Positions 1 through 5,839 of a stretch of DNA of 5,839 nucleotides are shown here, piece after piece; within the stretch, counting starts at the first letter, position 1; each line of letters starts with the position of its first letter. The DNA comes from Betaproteobacteria bacterium. Lineage in GTDB: Bacteria; Pseudomonadota; Gammaproteobacteria; Burkholderiales; Burkholderiaceae_E. Position numbers and translations under genes: made by a program. The notes below the pieces were generated by a model that made no database searches, had not been told where the DNA came from, and worked only from the letters and a program-made list of their open reading frames with translations. The stretch lies in contig VGHV01000162.1 in NCBI GenBank assembly GCA_016868095.1, forward strand, positions 1-5,839. The letters run 5' to 3'.

Positions 1-582
1 AGCGCGAAATTGGAGTAGTTCCCCCGCAAGATGTGGTGAGCCCCCAGCACCCGATGAACCAAAGCTCAAGGTTCCGGGTTTACTTTTTGCTAGCGCTATT
101 AAATCTTTAAGTGATTGAACCGCAAGATTCGGATTAACAGCGAGGATACTCGGAGCGCTCATGACCTGGCTGATGGCAACAAAATCACGCATCGTGTCGT
201 AGCCAGGATTTTTGTACATTGTCATATTAGTCGCGTTGGCAACCGTTCCGAGCAATAATGTGTAGCCATCAGGTGCTGCTCTCGCAACTTCGGCTGACGC
301 AATATTTGATCCAGCTCCGGGTTTGTTCTCAACAATGATCGTTTGGCCCATTGAGTCTTGCATTTTCGCTGCAATAAGTCTTGCCGCTAAGTCGGTGGGT
401 CCACCTACAGCGTAGCCCACGACGATACGGATCGGTTTGCTTGGATAGGTGGTCTGTGCAAGGCTAGATCTGCTCGCTATAAAACTTAAAGGGAGCGCGC
501 TGCCCAAGCCAAGCGCTGCGATGCTTCGACGCTTGGCTTTACCGGCTGGGCTGAGCTGATCATTGTTGTATTTGGCTTTCAT
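1..582 (-). CDS. Bug/TctC-family tripartite tricarboxylate transporter substrate-binding protein, 3'-truncated by window edge
   Basis: Reading leftward from ATG 582, the frame stays open for 194 codons to the window edge; family members are about 320-330 residues, so about 60% is present. Residues 18-43 form a signal peptide: KRR, a hydrophobic stretch (SIAALGLGSALPLSFIA), then a likely cut after SLA before QTTYPSKP. The paired arginines are Tat-like, but the full Tat consensus is not met. The mature part shows Bug landmarks: KPIRIVVGYAVGGPTD, then ENKPGAGSNIAS, PDGYTLLLGT, and a GSSGAGGSPHLAGE segment. Family members bind small organic acids in the periplasm and deliver them to a TctAB permease; many are orphans without one nearby. 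It lies 70 nt behind the acyl-CoA synthetase on the same strand, with a good ribosome site, so it may be the third gene of that operon. The ligand cannot be read from sequence. Family call is confident. Confidence 0.93.
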   Translation of the reverse strand, partial: MKAKYNNDQLSPAGKAKRRSIAALGLGSALPLSFIASRSSLAQTTYPSKPIRIVVGYAVGGPTDLAARLIAAKMQDSMGQTIIVENKPGAGSNIASAEVARAAPDGYTLLLGTVANATNMTMYKNPGYDTMRDFVAISQVMSAPSILAVNPNLAVQSLKDLIALAKSKPGTLSFGSSGAGGSPHLAGELLQFRA

Positions 583-652
583 CAATAGGTCTCCGTGGTT
601 TTTGTCTGATCGATATATGTCAAATTGTGGCTGCGTTTTTGGGTACGCTGAT
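583..652 (-). promoter_or_regulatory. Spacer between acyl-CoA synthetase and Bug gene, with a TTGACA box
   Basis: This 70-nt gap separates the synthetase stop from the Bug start on the same strand. On the minus strand it holds a perfect TTGACA hexamer (618-623), immediately followed by TATATCG. At the usual 16-18 nt downstream there is no convincing -10 hexamer (AACCAC at 17 nt), so an internal promoter is only a possibility. I see no strong hairpin plus T-run that would mark a terminator, so read-through from the synthetase into the Bug gene is plausible. Confidence 0.3.
591..594 (-). promoter_or_regulatory. Ribosome binding site of the left Bug/TctC gene
   Basis: The minus strand reads GGAG here, 8 nt before ATG 582. 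This fits a standard Shine-Dalgarno element and supports 582 as the start, directly before the charged n-region of the signal peptide. Confidence 0.6.
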
Positions 653-2872
653 TCAGGCAATTTCCTTGCGCAACCTTATGACCGCGTCGACGGCTATTAC
701 ACCGTGGGCGCTGCCTTCGTGCAATATCAATAGGGGATTAATCTCGGCCTCATCAATACGTTGCATCGGGTCGCATGCGAGTTGTGAAAGCGAGCAAATC
801 GCATGTGCAAGCGCTCCCATGCCACCTCGGGGAAGTTTCCGAAATCCTTGATACCTAAGCAGACTTGGAATTTCTGCAATCATGGCCTGTGCGTCTTCAA
901 GGCAAATTGGTGCTGGCCTTAGCGCTACCTGTGGGTTTAACTCGGCCTCCATGCCGCCAATCCCAAGTACCACAACGGGACCGACGACGGCATCGTGCCT
1001 GTAACCGATTAGTACCTCACCCAAGCCCTTTTGTTTGGCCTGGACCAAGACCTTGTTGAAATCATGTTGAGCATGCTGACCTACATGATCTTGTAGGGCG
1101 CTAATCGCTTCGTCCCATGAGGCATAACGCTCTAATTCAAGTAAAACACCGCCGATGTCCGACTTGTGCGTGATGTCATTGCTGAGCAGCTTGAGCACCC
1201 ACTGGTCTAAAGCCAGCCCCTGCATAGTGCTCGATACTTGTGAGGGGTCGCAGACGCGATATGCGCTGCAGGGTATCTCCAAGCGCTCGAAAAGCTCATA
1301 GCTTTGTGCTTCATCAGGCTGCCGGGCATGTGCAAGCCAGTCTTGCCACAAGCGATCAAGTCGGGACAGACTTTGTTGACTTAAAGTCGGATACTCGTGC
1401 TCTAAAGTCGGATACTCGCGCTCGAGTTTGCCACGCGGACGCAACATGGCTGCGACTGCGTCGGCGCAAGACTCCGCGGTTCTGAATCCGGCAATTTGCT
1501 TGGCACTCAAAAGAGCAAGTGCCTCGTTTGCTTCGGGAGCAAAAAAAGCTGCAAATGGCTTATTACGAAAGCTTGGTGCATGTTCTAGAATTGGGTGCAC
1601 GGCAAGCTCAGGCTTGGACCGTGCTGATGATCCCACCACAGCCACCGCAGCGTCACAAGCATCCCATTGAGCAAGTGCCGCAAGTACAGCTGCGTACTGT
1701 TTCGCACTCCCTGCGAGTGTGAGATCAATGATAGGTGCTTGGCGCAGTTTAGGTGAGGGGTGCGTACTGTCGATTGCTAGCATCATCTGATCAACGAGCG
1801 CTTGCAAATGCTCATCGGCTTCAGCCGGCTCAATGCCGTGTAAGCCCAGATTGTCCATCACCATGGAAGCTGCGCCCCCCGTCGTGGTGAGCACTGCCAC
1901 CCGCGGCGCAGTTCGGCCGCTCGAGGCGATCGCTGATTCGCTACGAAGCAAGGGCGCGATTTCGAGCAAGGCCTCCATGTTTTGTAGCCGAATCACACCG
2001 CAATCATCCAAAAAAGCGCTCAAAGCTGCGCCAGACCCTGCCAGCGCACCCGTATGCGACTGGGCAAGTTGATTTCCGAGCGCTGAACGTCCGATTAAAT
2101 AAGCGGCTACCGGTTTATGGAGTCTGCGGGCGTTTGCAACAGCCTCACGAAATCGCTTGGCATCTCGAACGGTCTCCATGAAGAGCGCAATCGCCTCGGT
2201 TTGAGATTGGGATGCACAAGCGTTGATCATATCGGCCAGATCCAAATCGCACTCATTACCAACCGAGATCAGGGTTGAAAAACCAATGCCACGACTTTGT
2301 CCACGCGTCATCAACGATCCGATCATGGAGCCGCTTTGGGAAATCATCGCGTAGCTCCCGGGTTTGGGCCGATCGGTATCAATGACGGCGTTGACGGTAA
2401 GCGCAAGACCACTATGCGCTTGAATGAGCCCAATGCAGTTGGGTCCGAGCAGCCTCACGCCCCATCGACGGGCAAGTTTGACGAGCGATGCTTGTCGGGC
2501 AATCCCTAAGCCACCCATTTCAGCAAAACCATCGGTATAAATAGTGAGCACAGGAATGGCCTTGCGACCGCATTGCTCGATGACTGAGGGAATATGCTCG
2601 GCCGCTGTCATCACGAAGGCGTGATCAATATTGTGCGGATAATCAAGCACACTTTTGTAGGTCTTGATGCCGAATAGCTCGTCTCGGCTGGGATTGATCG
2701 GTACGATCTCTCCCTGCCAATGGCATTGCTGTAAAAAACGTTGCGGTCTTGACGTATTTTTTGTGGCATCGCCAGAGGCACCGATAAGGGCCACCGTGTG
2801 TGGCTCAAGCAGGGCGCTTTGCCATCTCAACGGGTCAGGGGTCTCAGTGAATTGGTTCGTATTCATTGGCAT
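653..2872 (-). CDS. Fused NDP-forming acyl-CoA synthetase (acetate--CoA ligase/ACD family, no GNAT domain)
   Basis: This 739-residue protein has the fused alpha-beta layout of ADP-forming acyl-CoA synthetases. A CoA-binding Rossmann domain covers about 15-150 (VALIGASGD at 27-35, LLGPNCIGL at 141-149). Succinyl-CoA-ligase-like flavodoxin domains cover about 165-470 (ISQSGSM at 177-183; SHTGALAG at 272-279, with H273 matching the phosphohistidine of the family; TTGGAASM at 330-337). An ATP-grasp domain covers about 515-735 (NDITHKSDIGGV at 565-576, GPVVVLGIGG at 631-640, EAEINPL at 708-714). The expected reaction is acid + ATP + CoA to acyl-CoA + ADP + Pi in the cytoplasm. The C-terminus ends with the ATP-grasp fold, so it lacks the acetyltransferase domain of Pat-type proteins. 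The start lies 3 nt after the dehydrogenase stop with no clear Shine-Dalgarno, suggesting translational coupling; ATG 2866 is an alternative start. The linker at 484-497 holds a short tandem duplication. The acid substrate is unknown. Confidence 0.93.
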   Translation of the reverse strand: MPMNTNQFTETPDPLRWQSALLEPHTVALIGASGDATKNTSRPQRFLQQCHWQGEIVPINPSRDELFGIKTYKSVLDYPHNIDHAFVMTAAEHIPSVIEQCGRKAIPVLTIYTDGFAEMGGLGIARQASLVKLARRWGVRLLGPNCIGLIQAHSGLALTVNAVIDTDRPKPGSYAMISQSGSMIGSLMTRGQSRGIGFSTLISVGNECDLDLADMINACASQSQTEAIALFMETVRDAKRFREAVANARRLHKPVAAYLIGRSALGNQLAQSHTGALAGSGAALSAFLDDCGVIRLQNMEALLEIAPLLRSESAIASSGRTAPRVAVLTTTGGAASMVMDNLGLHGIEPAEADEHLQALVDQMMLAIDSTHPSPKLRQAPIIDLTLAGSAKQYAAVLAALAQWDACDAAVAVVGSSARSKPELAVHPILEHAPSFRNKPFAAFFAPEANEALALLSAKQIAGFRTAESCADAVAAMLRPRGKLEREYPTLEHEYPTLSQQSLSRLDRLWQDWLAHARQPDEAQSYELFERLEIPCSAYRVCDPSQVSSTMQGLALDQWVLKLLSNDITHKSDIGGVLLELERYASWDEAISALQDHVGQHAQHDFNKVLVQAKQKGLGEVLIGYRHDAVVGPVVVLGIGGMEAELNPQVALRPAPICLEDAQAMIAEIPSLLRYQGFRKLPRGGMGALAHAICSLSQLACDPMQRIDEAEINPLLILHEGSAHGVIAVDAVIRLRKEIA
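1382..1423 (-). repeat. Two-copy 21-bp tandem repeat, codon-aligned, in the synthetase linker
   Basis: Units 1382-1402 and 1403-1423 match at 20 of 21 bases (T1398 versus C1419). They lie exactly in codon register and encode EREYPTL then EHEYPTL (residues 484-497 of the synthetase). The position is the linker between the flavodoxin-like domains and the ATP-grasp domain, where length change should be tolerated. The near identity suggests a recent duplication by slippage; that dating is inference. Confidence 0.9.
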
Positions 2873-2875
2873 ACA

Positions 2876-4012
2876 CTATGAGCGGAACTTGCCGAGGACC
2901 GACTCAGCGATTCTATTTTTCAGAATTTCTAGCGATCCTCCTGCGATCATCCAACCACGGCAGCGACGCAAGCAATACTCGAGCAGCAAATCCTGACTGT
3001 AGCCCGCTCCACCTAGAATTTGTAGCGATTCATTCGCAATCTCAAAGCCCCACTGGTTGCAAGCATGCTTGGCGATTGCTGTGTCTTCAGCGCTTGGAAA
3101 CCCTGCATCGGCGCGACATGCGGCTTGGTAAAGCAAAAGCTGCGCAGCATCGAGTTTGATTTTCATCTCGGCAAATTTCCACTGAATGCCTTGAAACTCG
3201 GCAATCCTTTTGCCAAACTGCTTTCGCTGCAAAGCCCAGGATTTTGCTTGCTCAAAACAATAGCGCGCAAGCGCAATCGAGCGGGCGGCGTTTCCAAGGC
3301 GTTCAACATTAAAGCCGGCAATCTGGCGCCTAAAGCCGCCATCCTTGAGAACAACCATCTCAGGGGGCACATACACGTTATCAAAGTACAGTTGTCGCCA
3401 CTCCTCGCCCGACATAAATTGCGTGACTTTGCCATAGCGAAAGCCCTCAGATTTGGTATCGATGAGCACCGATCCGATCCCATCCACGCCAGGGCCGAAT
3501 CGAACATAACAAAGGATAACCGCCGCGTAGGGTGCATGGGTGGTAAAAACTTTAGAACCGTTGATACGGTAGCCATCGCCATCGGGCGTTGCGCTTGTTC
3601 TCAGCTCTGTAACAGCTGATCCGGCCTCGGGTTCGCTCATGCCGACCGAAATGAGTGCTTCACCAGCGAGAATCGGTTTTAAGTAGCGCTCTTTTTGCCA
3701 TGGGCTACCGTAGGCTGCAAAAACCCGTACTGGCCCAAAATTGCCTGCCTGGATAACATCGGCTGAGCGAGGGCAGGCCGAAGCCACAGCTTGAATCGCA
3801 ATGACTGCATCCATCAAACTACCGCCTTGGCCACCGTCCGATTCGGGCAAACATAGGCCCATCAAACCCATATCGGCCATTTTCCTTGACACATCCCAGG
3901 GGTAGTTGGGATCGTGGGCACGCTCGAGCGCACCTGCAGCGAGTTCATCGCGCGCAAACCGTAATACGGTATCCTGGAATTGTTGTTGTTCTTCTCGAAG
4001 TTCAAAGTGCAT
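2876..4012 (-). CDS. Acyl-CoA dehydrogenase, CaiA-like
   Basis: This 378-residue flavoenzyme has the full acyl-CoA dehydrogenase fold: helical N-domain (1-118), beta middle domain (about 119-225) and helical C-domain. Signature one reads GMSEPEAGSAVTE (124-136), with alanine where GSD is usual. The C-domain shows LQRKQFGKRIAEFQGIQ (261-277) and QILGGAGYSQD (331-341). At the usual catalytic position (IYEGT in medium-chain enzymes) it has IAGGS, with glycine at 358. A glutamate lies at 237 in NVERLG, matching the alternative base position of isovaleryl-CoA and long-chain dehydrogenases; E. coli CaiA, from memory, shares both traits. Expected role: FAD-dependent alpha,beta-oxidation of an acyl-CoA (or reduction of an enoyl-CoA, as CaiA does), with electrons exchanged through ETF. 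ATG 4012 has an AGGA site 8 nt upstream. It is first in the leftward operon and nearly abuts the synthetase. The substrate is unknown. Confidence 0.95.
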   Translation of the reverse strand: MHFELREEQQQFQDTVLRFARDELAAGALERAHDPNYPWDVSRKMADMGLMGLCLPESDGGQGGSLMDAVIAIQAVASACPRSADVIQAGNFGPVRVFAAYGSPWQKERYLKPILAGEALISVGMSEPEAGSAVTELRTSATPDGDGYRINGSKVFTTHAPYAAVILCYVRFGPGVDGIGSVLIDTKSEGFRYGKVTQFMSGEEWRQLYFDNVYVPPEMVVLKDGGFRRQIAGFNVERLGNAARSIALARYCFEQAKSWALQRKQFGKRIAEFQGIQWKFAEMKIKLDAAQLLLYQAACRADAGFPSAEDTAIAKHACNQWGFEIANESLQILGGAGYSQDLLLEYCLRRCRGWMIAGGSLEILKNRIAESVLGKFRS

Positions 4013-4020
4013 GTGATTCG

Positions 4021-4024
4021 TCCT
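4021..4024 (-). promoter_or_regulatory. Ribosome binding site of the acyl-CoA dehydrogenase
   Basis: The minus strand reads AGGA (within AAAGGACG), 8 nt before ATG 4012. It supports that start and the MHFELREEQQ N-terminus, which matches the usual beginning of this family. Confidence 0.65.
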
Positions 4025-4145
4025 TTGCCGAAAGCTTGCTGCCTAGGTCTAAATTGTGCACCTTGAGCAACTAAATTATGCGGGTTGAGTGTGCCGAGCT
4101 TGACCAACTGCGTAAGCTTTGATTCGGCTTGCATGAAGAATTTAT

Positions 4146-4150
4146 AGGGA
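4146..4150 (+). promoter_or_regulatory. Ribosome binding site deciding the start of the right Bug/TctC gene
   Basis: AGGGA lies 5 nt before ATG 4156. The frame is also open upstream to a TTG at 4129, but nothing resembling a Shine-Dalgarno precedes that codon, so 4156 is preferred. ATG 4171 is a further in-frame option with a weaker AGG upstream. Confidence 0.5.
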
Positions 4151-4155
4151 ATGAG

Positions 4156-5217
4156 ATGGGCGCCAGGCTTATGTTGAAGGGTAAATGGGTGTTGGGAGAA
4201 ATCTGCAGGATTAAGACGCTCGCAAGTCGTTGGACCAAAGCTTGGCCGAGCGGGCTGTCTTGGGCGATTGTTTGCCTATTGATGGTGCTTGCTATGCGGC
4301 CCGCAGCAGCCCACGACTGGGGTGGTAAACCTATTGTGATCGTTCAAGGCTTTTCTGCTGGTTCCGGGATTGATGTGGTGATTCGTCAGCTCCAAGAGCC
4401 GCTCGAGCAAGCTCTAGGCACCAGACTGGTCATGGAATACCGTCCGGGTGCTGGAAGTAACATCGCCTCGGCTCATGTTGCTCAGGCAAAGCCCGATGGT
4501 CACACCCTCTTGCTGGGAACGGCTGCCTCGCACGGGATCAATGCATCGTTATACAAAAAGTTGGCCTTTGATGTCGAGGCAGATTTCACGGCGGTTGCGC
4601 CTTTGGTCGACGTGAGTAATGTCTTAGTCATCAATCCGAGTGTGATTGATGCTAAGGACCTAAAGAGCTTTGTTGATCAAGTGCGGGCTCAACCGGGCAA
4701 GTTCAACTATGCATCGACCGGTAACGGCACGGGTGTCCATCTTGCCATGGCTGAGTTTCTTGCGCGTGCCTCGCTTGAGATGACGCACGTGCCCTACAAG
4801 GGTGGCCCTGAAGCACTTCAAGCGGTTTTAAAGGGCGAGGTTTGCTGTATTTTCAATCAAGTACAAACCATACTGCCTCAATTGAAAAGTGAGCGGATTA
4901 GACTGCTTGCAGTAAGTAGCGCTAAGCGGGTCAGTGCGCTTGCTGAGATCCCGACAATTGCCGAGTCGGGCTATCCCGGGTACGACTCGGGTATTTGGTT
5001 TGCGCTGTTTGGTCCTAAGCAAATGGACCCCGCAGCTGTTAAGGCGATTAACGATGCTGTGAGGCAAGTGCTCGGACAGTCGGCTATTCGTGAGCGCTTT
5101 GCAAGCCGCGGAAATCAGGTGCGAATTGAAACGCCGGAGCAGTTCCGCCAAACAGTGCGCCTGAATCGTCAGCGCTGGGCTGAAGTGGTCAAGGCATCGG
5201 GTGCATCGATCGACTGA
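4156..5217 (+). CDS. Bug/TctC-family tripartite tricarboxylate transporter substrate-binding protein
   Basis: From ATG 4156 the product is 353 residues. A hydrophobic segment at about 33-47 (GLSWAIVCLLMVLAM) followed by RPAAA before HDW marks a signal peptide cut near residue 52, leaving a mature chain of about 301 residues, normal for the family. The n-region is unusually long (over 30 residues), so a later start is possible. Mature landmarks in order: GKPIVIVQGFSAGSGIDVV (57-75), YRPGAGSNIAS (95-105), PDGHTLLLGT (113-122), HVPYKGG (211-217) and IPTIAESGYPGYD (265-277). The asparagine usual before RPGAG is tyrosine here, and a CC pair sits at 230-231. The role is periplasmic capture of a small organic acid for a TctAB-type permease, not seen in the window. 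It is divergent from the dehydrogenase operon and a clear paralogue of the left Bug protein, sharing PGAGSNIASA and TLLLGT. The ligand is unknown. Confidence 0.93.
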   Translation: MGARLMLKGKWVLGEICRIKTLASRWTKAWPSGLSWAIVCLLMVLAMRPAAAHDWGGKPIVIVQGFSAGSGIDVVIRQLQEPLEQALGTRLVMEYRPGAGSNIASAHVAQAKPDGHTLLLGTAASHGINASLYKKLAFDVEADFTAVAPLVDVSNVLVINPSVIDAKDLKSFVDQVRAQPGKFNYASTGNGTGVHLAMAEFLARASLEMTHVPYKGGPEALQAVLKGEVCCIFNQVQTILPQLKSERIRLLAVSSAKRVSALAEIPTIAESGYPGYDSGIWFALFGPKQMDPAAVKAINDAVRQVLGQSAIRERFASRGNQVRIETPEQFRQTVRLNRQRWAEVVKASGASID

Positions 5218-5231
5218 AACAAGGTCGATGC
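5203..5231. other. Weak stem-loop spanning the convergent gene ends
   Basis: GCATCGA (5203-5209) can pair with TCGATGC (5225-5231) around a 15-nt loop that holds the Bug stop codon. The stem is only 7 bp and no T-run follows on either strand, so it is a poor intrinsic terminator. It is the only candidate seen in the 17-nt convergent gap and its edges. Confidence 0.2.
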
Positions 5232-5234
5232 TGC

Positions 5235-5839
5235 CTAGCGTTGGACAAACCATTGGGTGGATTCGAGTTCTCGATCGTCGAAGTGCATGAGCGAAGCCTT
5301 GTGAGATTCAACATCGTCGGTAAATAGCCGCGAAACAATCGCTTGGCTTAGCCGCTCAATACCGACGCGTAAGCCCGGGATGTCACCTGCCAATGGGCCA
5401 TGGCTGATTGCGCAGCCCCAGTTGAATGCGTGGATGCGACGCACCCACCCGTAGCCTTCCACATCTGAACGCGGTAGAAATTCAAAGCCAGGGCCAAGGT
5501 AGGGAAAACGGGCCGACTCTGGAAACGCGTTTGCGGCATCCGGGCTTACGTAATCACGCCAGCGTTGAACCGCGTATGCAAAGTTTTCATGGTCAGTCCG
5601 AGCCATGAGGTCGACATCAAATCCGGTGGCAAGGATAACCTGATCGAAAACATGACTCCCTTGATTGCTTTGGACTTGAACCACTTGCCGGTGTTTGCCA
5701 TCTTGATGTTCGTGTTCGATGATGTTGAGGTCCTCCCAAGCATGATTAAGGCAGATTTTAAAGCGATCAAAGCGCTCACATCGGTGAACCGATTCATGCG
5801 GTGGAGGAACTTGCTCATCGAATATATAATTCATAAGAT
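5235..5839 (-). CDS. FAD/NAD(P)-dependent oxidoreductase (flavin monooxygenase-like), C-terminal part, 5'-truncated by window edge
   Basis: The frame is open from the right edge to a TAG at 5235-5237, giving about 201 codons. The ATG at 5834 is probably internal: the frame continues upstream, and the N-terminal FAD-binding GxGxxG domain expected of the family is missing. Counting from that Met, DQVILATGFDVDL (64-76) matches the ATG motif near the end of the NAD(P) domain in flavin-containing and N-hydroxylating monooxygenases. It is followed by RFPYLGPGFEFLP (109-121), RRIHAFNWGCAISHG (132-146) and GDIPGLRVG (150-158), which resembles the closing FAD-contact segment of such oxidoreductases. 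The class would use NAD(P)H and FAD in the cytoplasm to oxidise an organic substrate, which is unknown. It converges on the Bug gene with a 17-nt gap, so it belongs to a separate transcript. The family call is fairly sure; the exact subfamily and reaction are not. Confidence 0.8.
   Translation of the reverse strand, partial: LMNYIFDEQVPPPHESVHRCERFDRFKICLNHAWEDLNIIEHEHQDGKHRQVVQVQSNQGSHVFDQVILATGFDVDLMARTDHENFAYAVQRWRDYVSPDAANAFPESARFPYLGPGFEFLPRSDVEGYGWVRRIHAFNWGCAISHGPLAGDIPGLRVGIERLSQAIVSRLFTDDVESHKASLMHFDDRELESTQWFVQR

Larger units (their letters stand above)
4013..4155. promoter_or_regulatory. Divergent intergenic control region with direct repeats
   Basis: This region separates the leftward dehydrogenase operon from the rightward Bug gene and should hold both promoters. 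Two near-identical 11-mers lie in the same orientation, CTTGAGCAACT (4062-4072) and CTTGACCAACT (4099-4109), 37 bp apart start to start; each contains the dyad TTGNNCAA. A leftward -10-like CATAAT is at 4075-4080, between the repeats, but no good -35 lies at the right distance. A rightward TTGACC (4100-4105) overlaps the second repeat but has no clear -10 partner. The repeats could be operator sites for a regulator not encoded here; that is inference. Confidence 0.4.

Noticed and set aside
653..2872. Calling the synthetase a Pat-type protein lysine acetyltransferase
   Set aside because: Pat proteins end in or carry a GNAT domain; this chain ends with the ATP-grasp fold. It also keeps the SHTG histidine expected of an active synthetase.
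2664..2996. A 110-codon plus-strand open frame across the dehydrogenase-synthetase junction
   Set aside because: It is antisense to both genes and has no recognisable domain, so it is not supported as a gene.
3065..3619. A 184-codon plus-strand open frame opposite the acyl-CoA dehydrogenase
   Set aside because: It lies wholly antisense to a well-conserved enzyme, shows no recognisable motif and has no clear ribosome site; it is a by-product of the dehydrogenase coding sequence.
2876..4012. The dehydrogenase as a catalytically dead enzyme because the usual glutamate is glycine
   Set aside because: E237 in the VERL segment matches the alternative base position known in isovaleryl-CoA and long-chain dehydrogenases, and related CaiA also has glycine at the usual site.
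5203..5231. A bidirectional intrinsic terminator between the convergent genes
   Set aside because: The stem is only 7 bp, the loop is long and no T-run follows on either strand; kept only as a weak stem-loop.
5832..5834. ATG as the true start of a short 199-residue oxidoreductase
   Set aside because: The frame stays open to the window edge and the product would lack the FAD-binding domain; it is best read as an internal methionine of a longer protein.
1..5839. Signs of a defence system, CRISPR array, insertion sequence or tRNA-linked island
   Set aside because: Nearly all bases are explained by metabolic and transport genes; no spaced repeats, transposase motifs, terminal inverted repeats or tRNA-like folds were seen.

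Overview
The window looks like ordinary chromosomal DNA from a proteobacterium, most likely a betaproteobacterium of the Burkholderiales. That guess rests on two paralogous Bug/TctC-type periplasmic binding proteins in under 6 kb, a family strongly expanded in that order, on roughly even base composition, and on dense, gap-poor gene packing. No species can be named from sequence reading alone. I see no mobile element, RNA gene or CRISPR array.

Layout. A leftward (minus-strand) gene set occupies 4012 to 1: an acyl-CoA dehydrogenase of the CaiA-like type (4012-2876), then after 3 nt a fused NDP-forming acyl-CoA synthetase (2872-653), then after 70 nt a Bug/TctC solute-binding protein (582-1) cut by the left edge. 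A 143-nt divergent intergenic region (4013-4155) separates this from a second Bug/TctC protein on the plus strand (4156-5217). That gene converges, with a 17-nt gap, on the C-terminal part of an FAD/NAD(P)-dependent oxidoreductase of the monooxygenase type (5839-5235, minus), cut by the right edge.

How the genes may work together (inference). The Bug proteins would capture a small organic acid in the periplasm and pass it to a TctAB-type permease that is not in the window. The synthetase would activate the acid with ATP and CoA, and the dehydrogenase would introduce an alpha,beta double bond. The substrate is unknown.

The window does not clearly show a new biological system. The points most worth a second look are a codon-aligned 21-bp tandem duplication in the synthetase linker, a dehydrogenase whose catalytic glutamate seems to sit at the isovaleryl/long-chain position rather than the usual one, the dehydrogenase-synthetase coupling flanked by two Bug paralogues, and direct repeats in the divergent control region.
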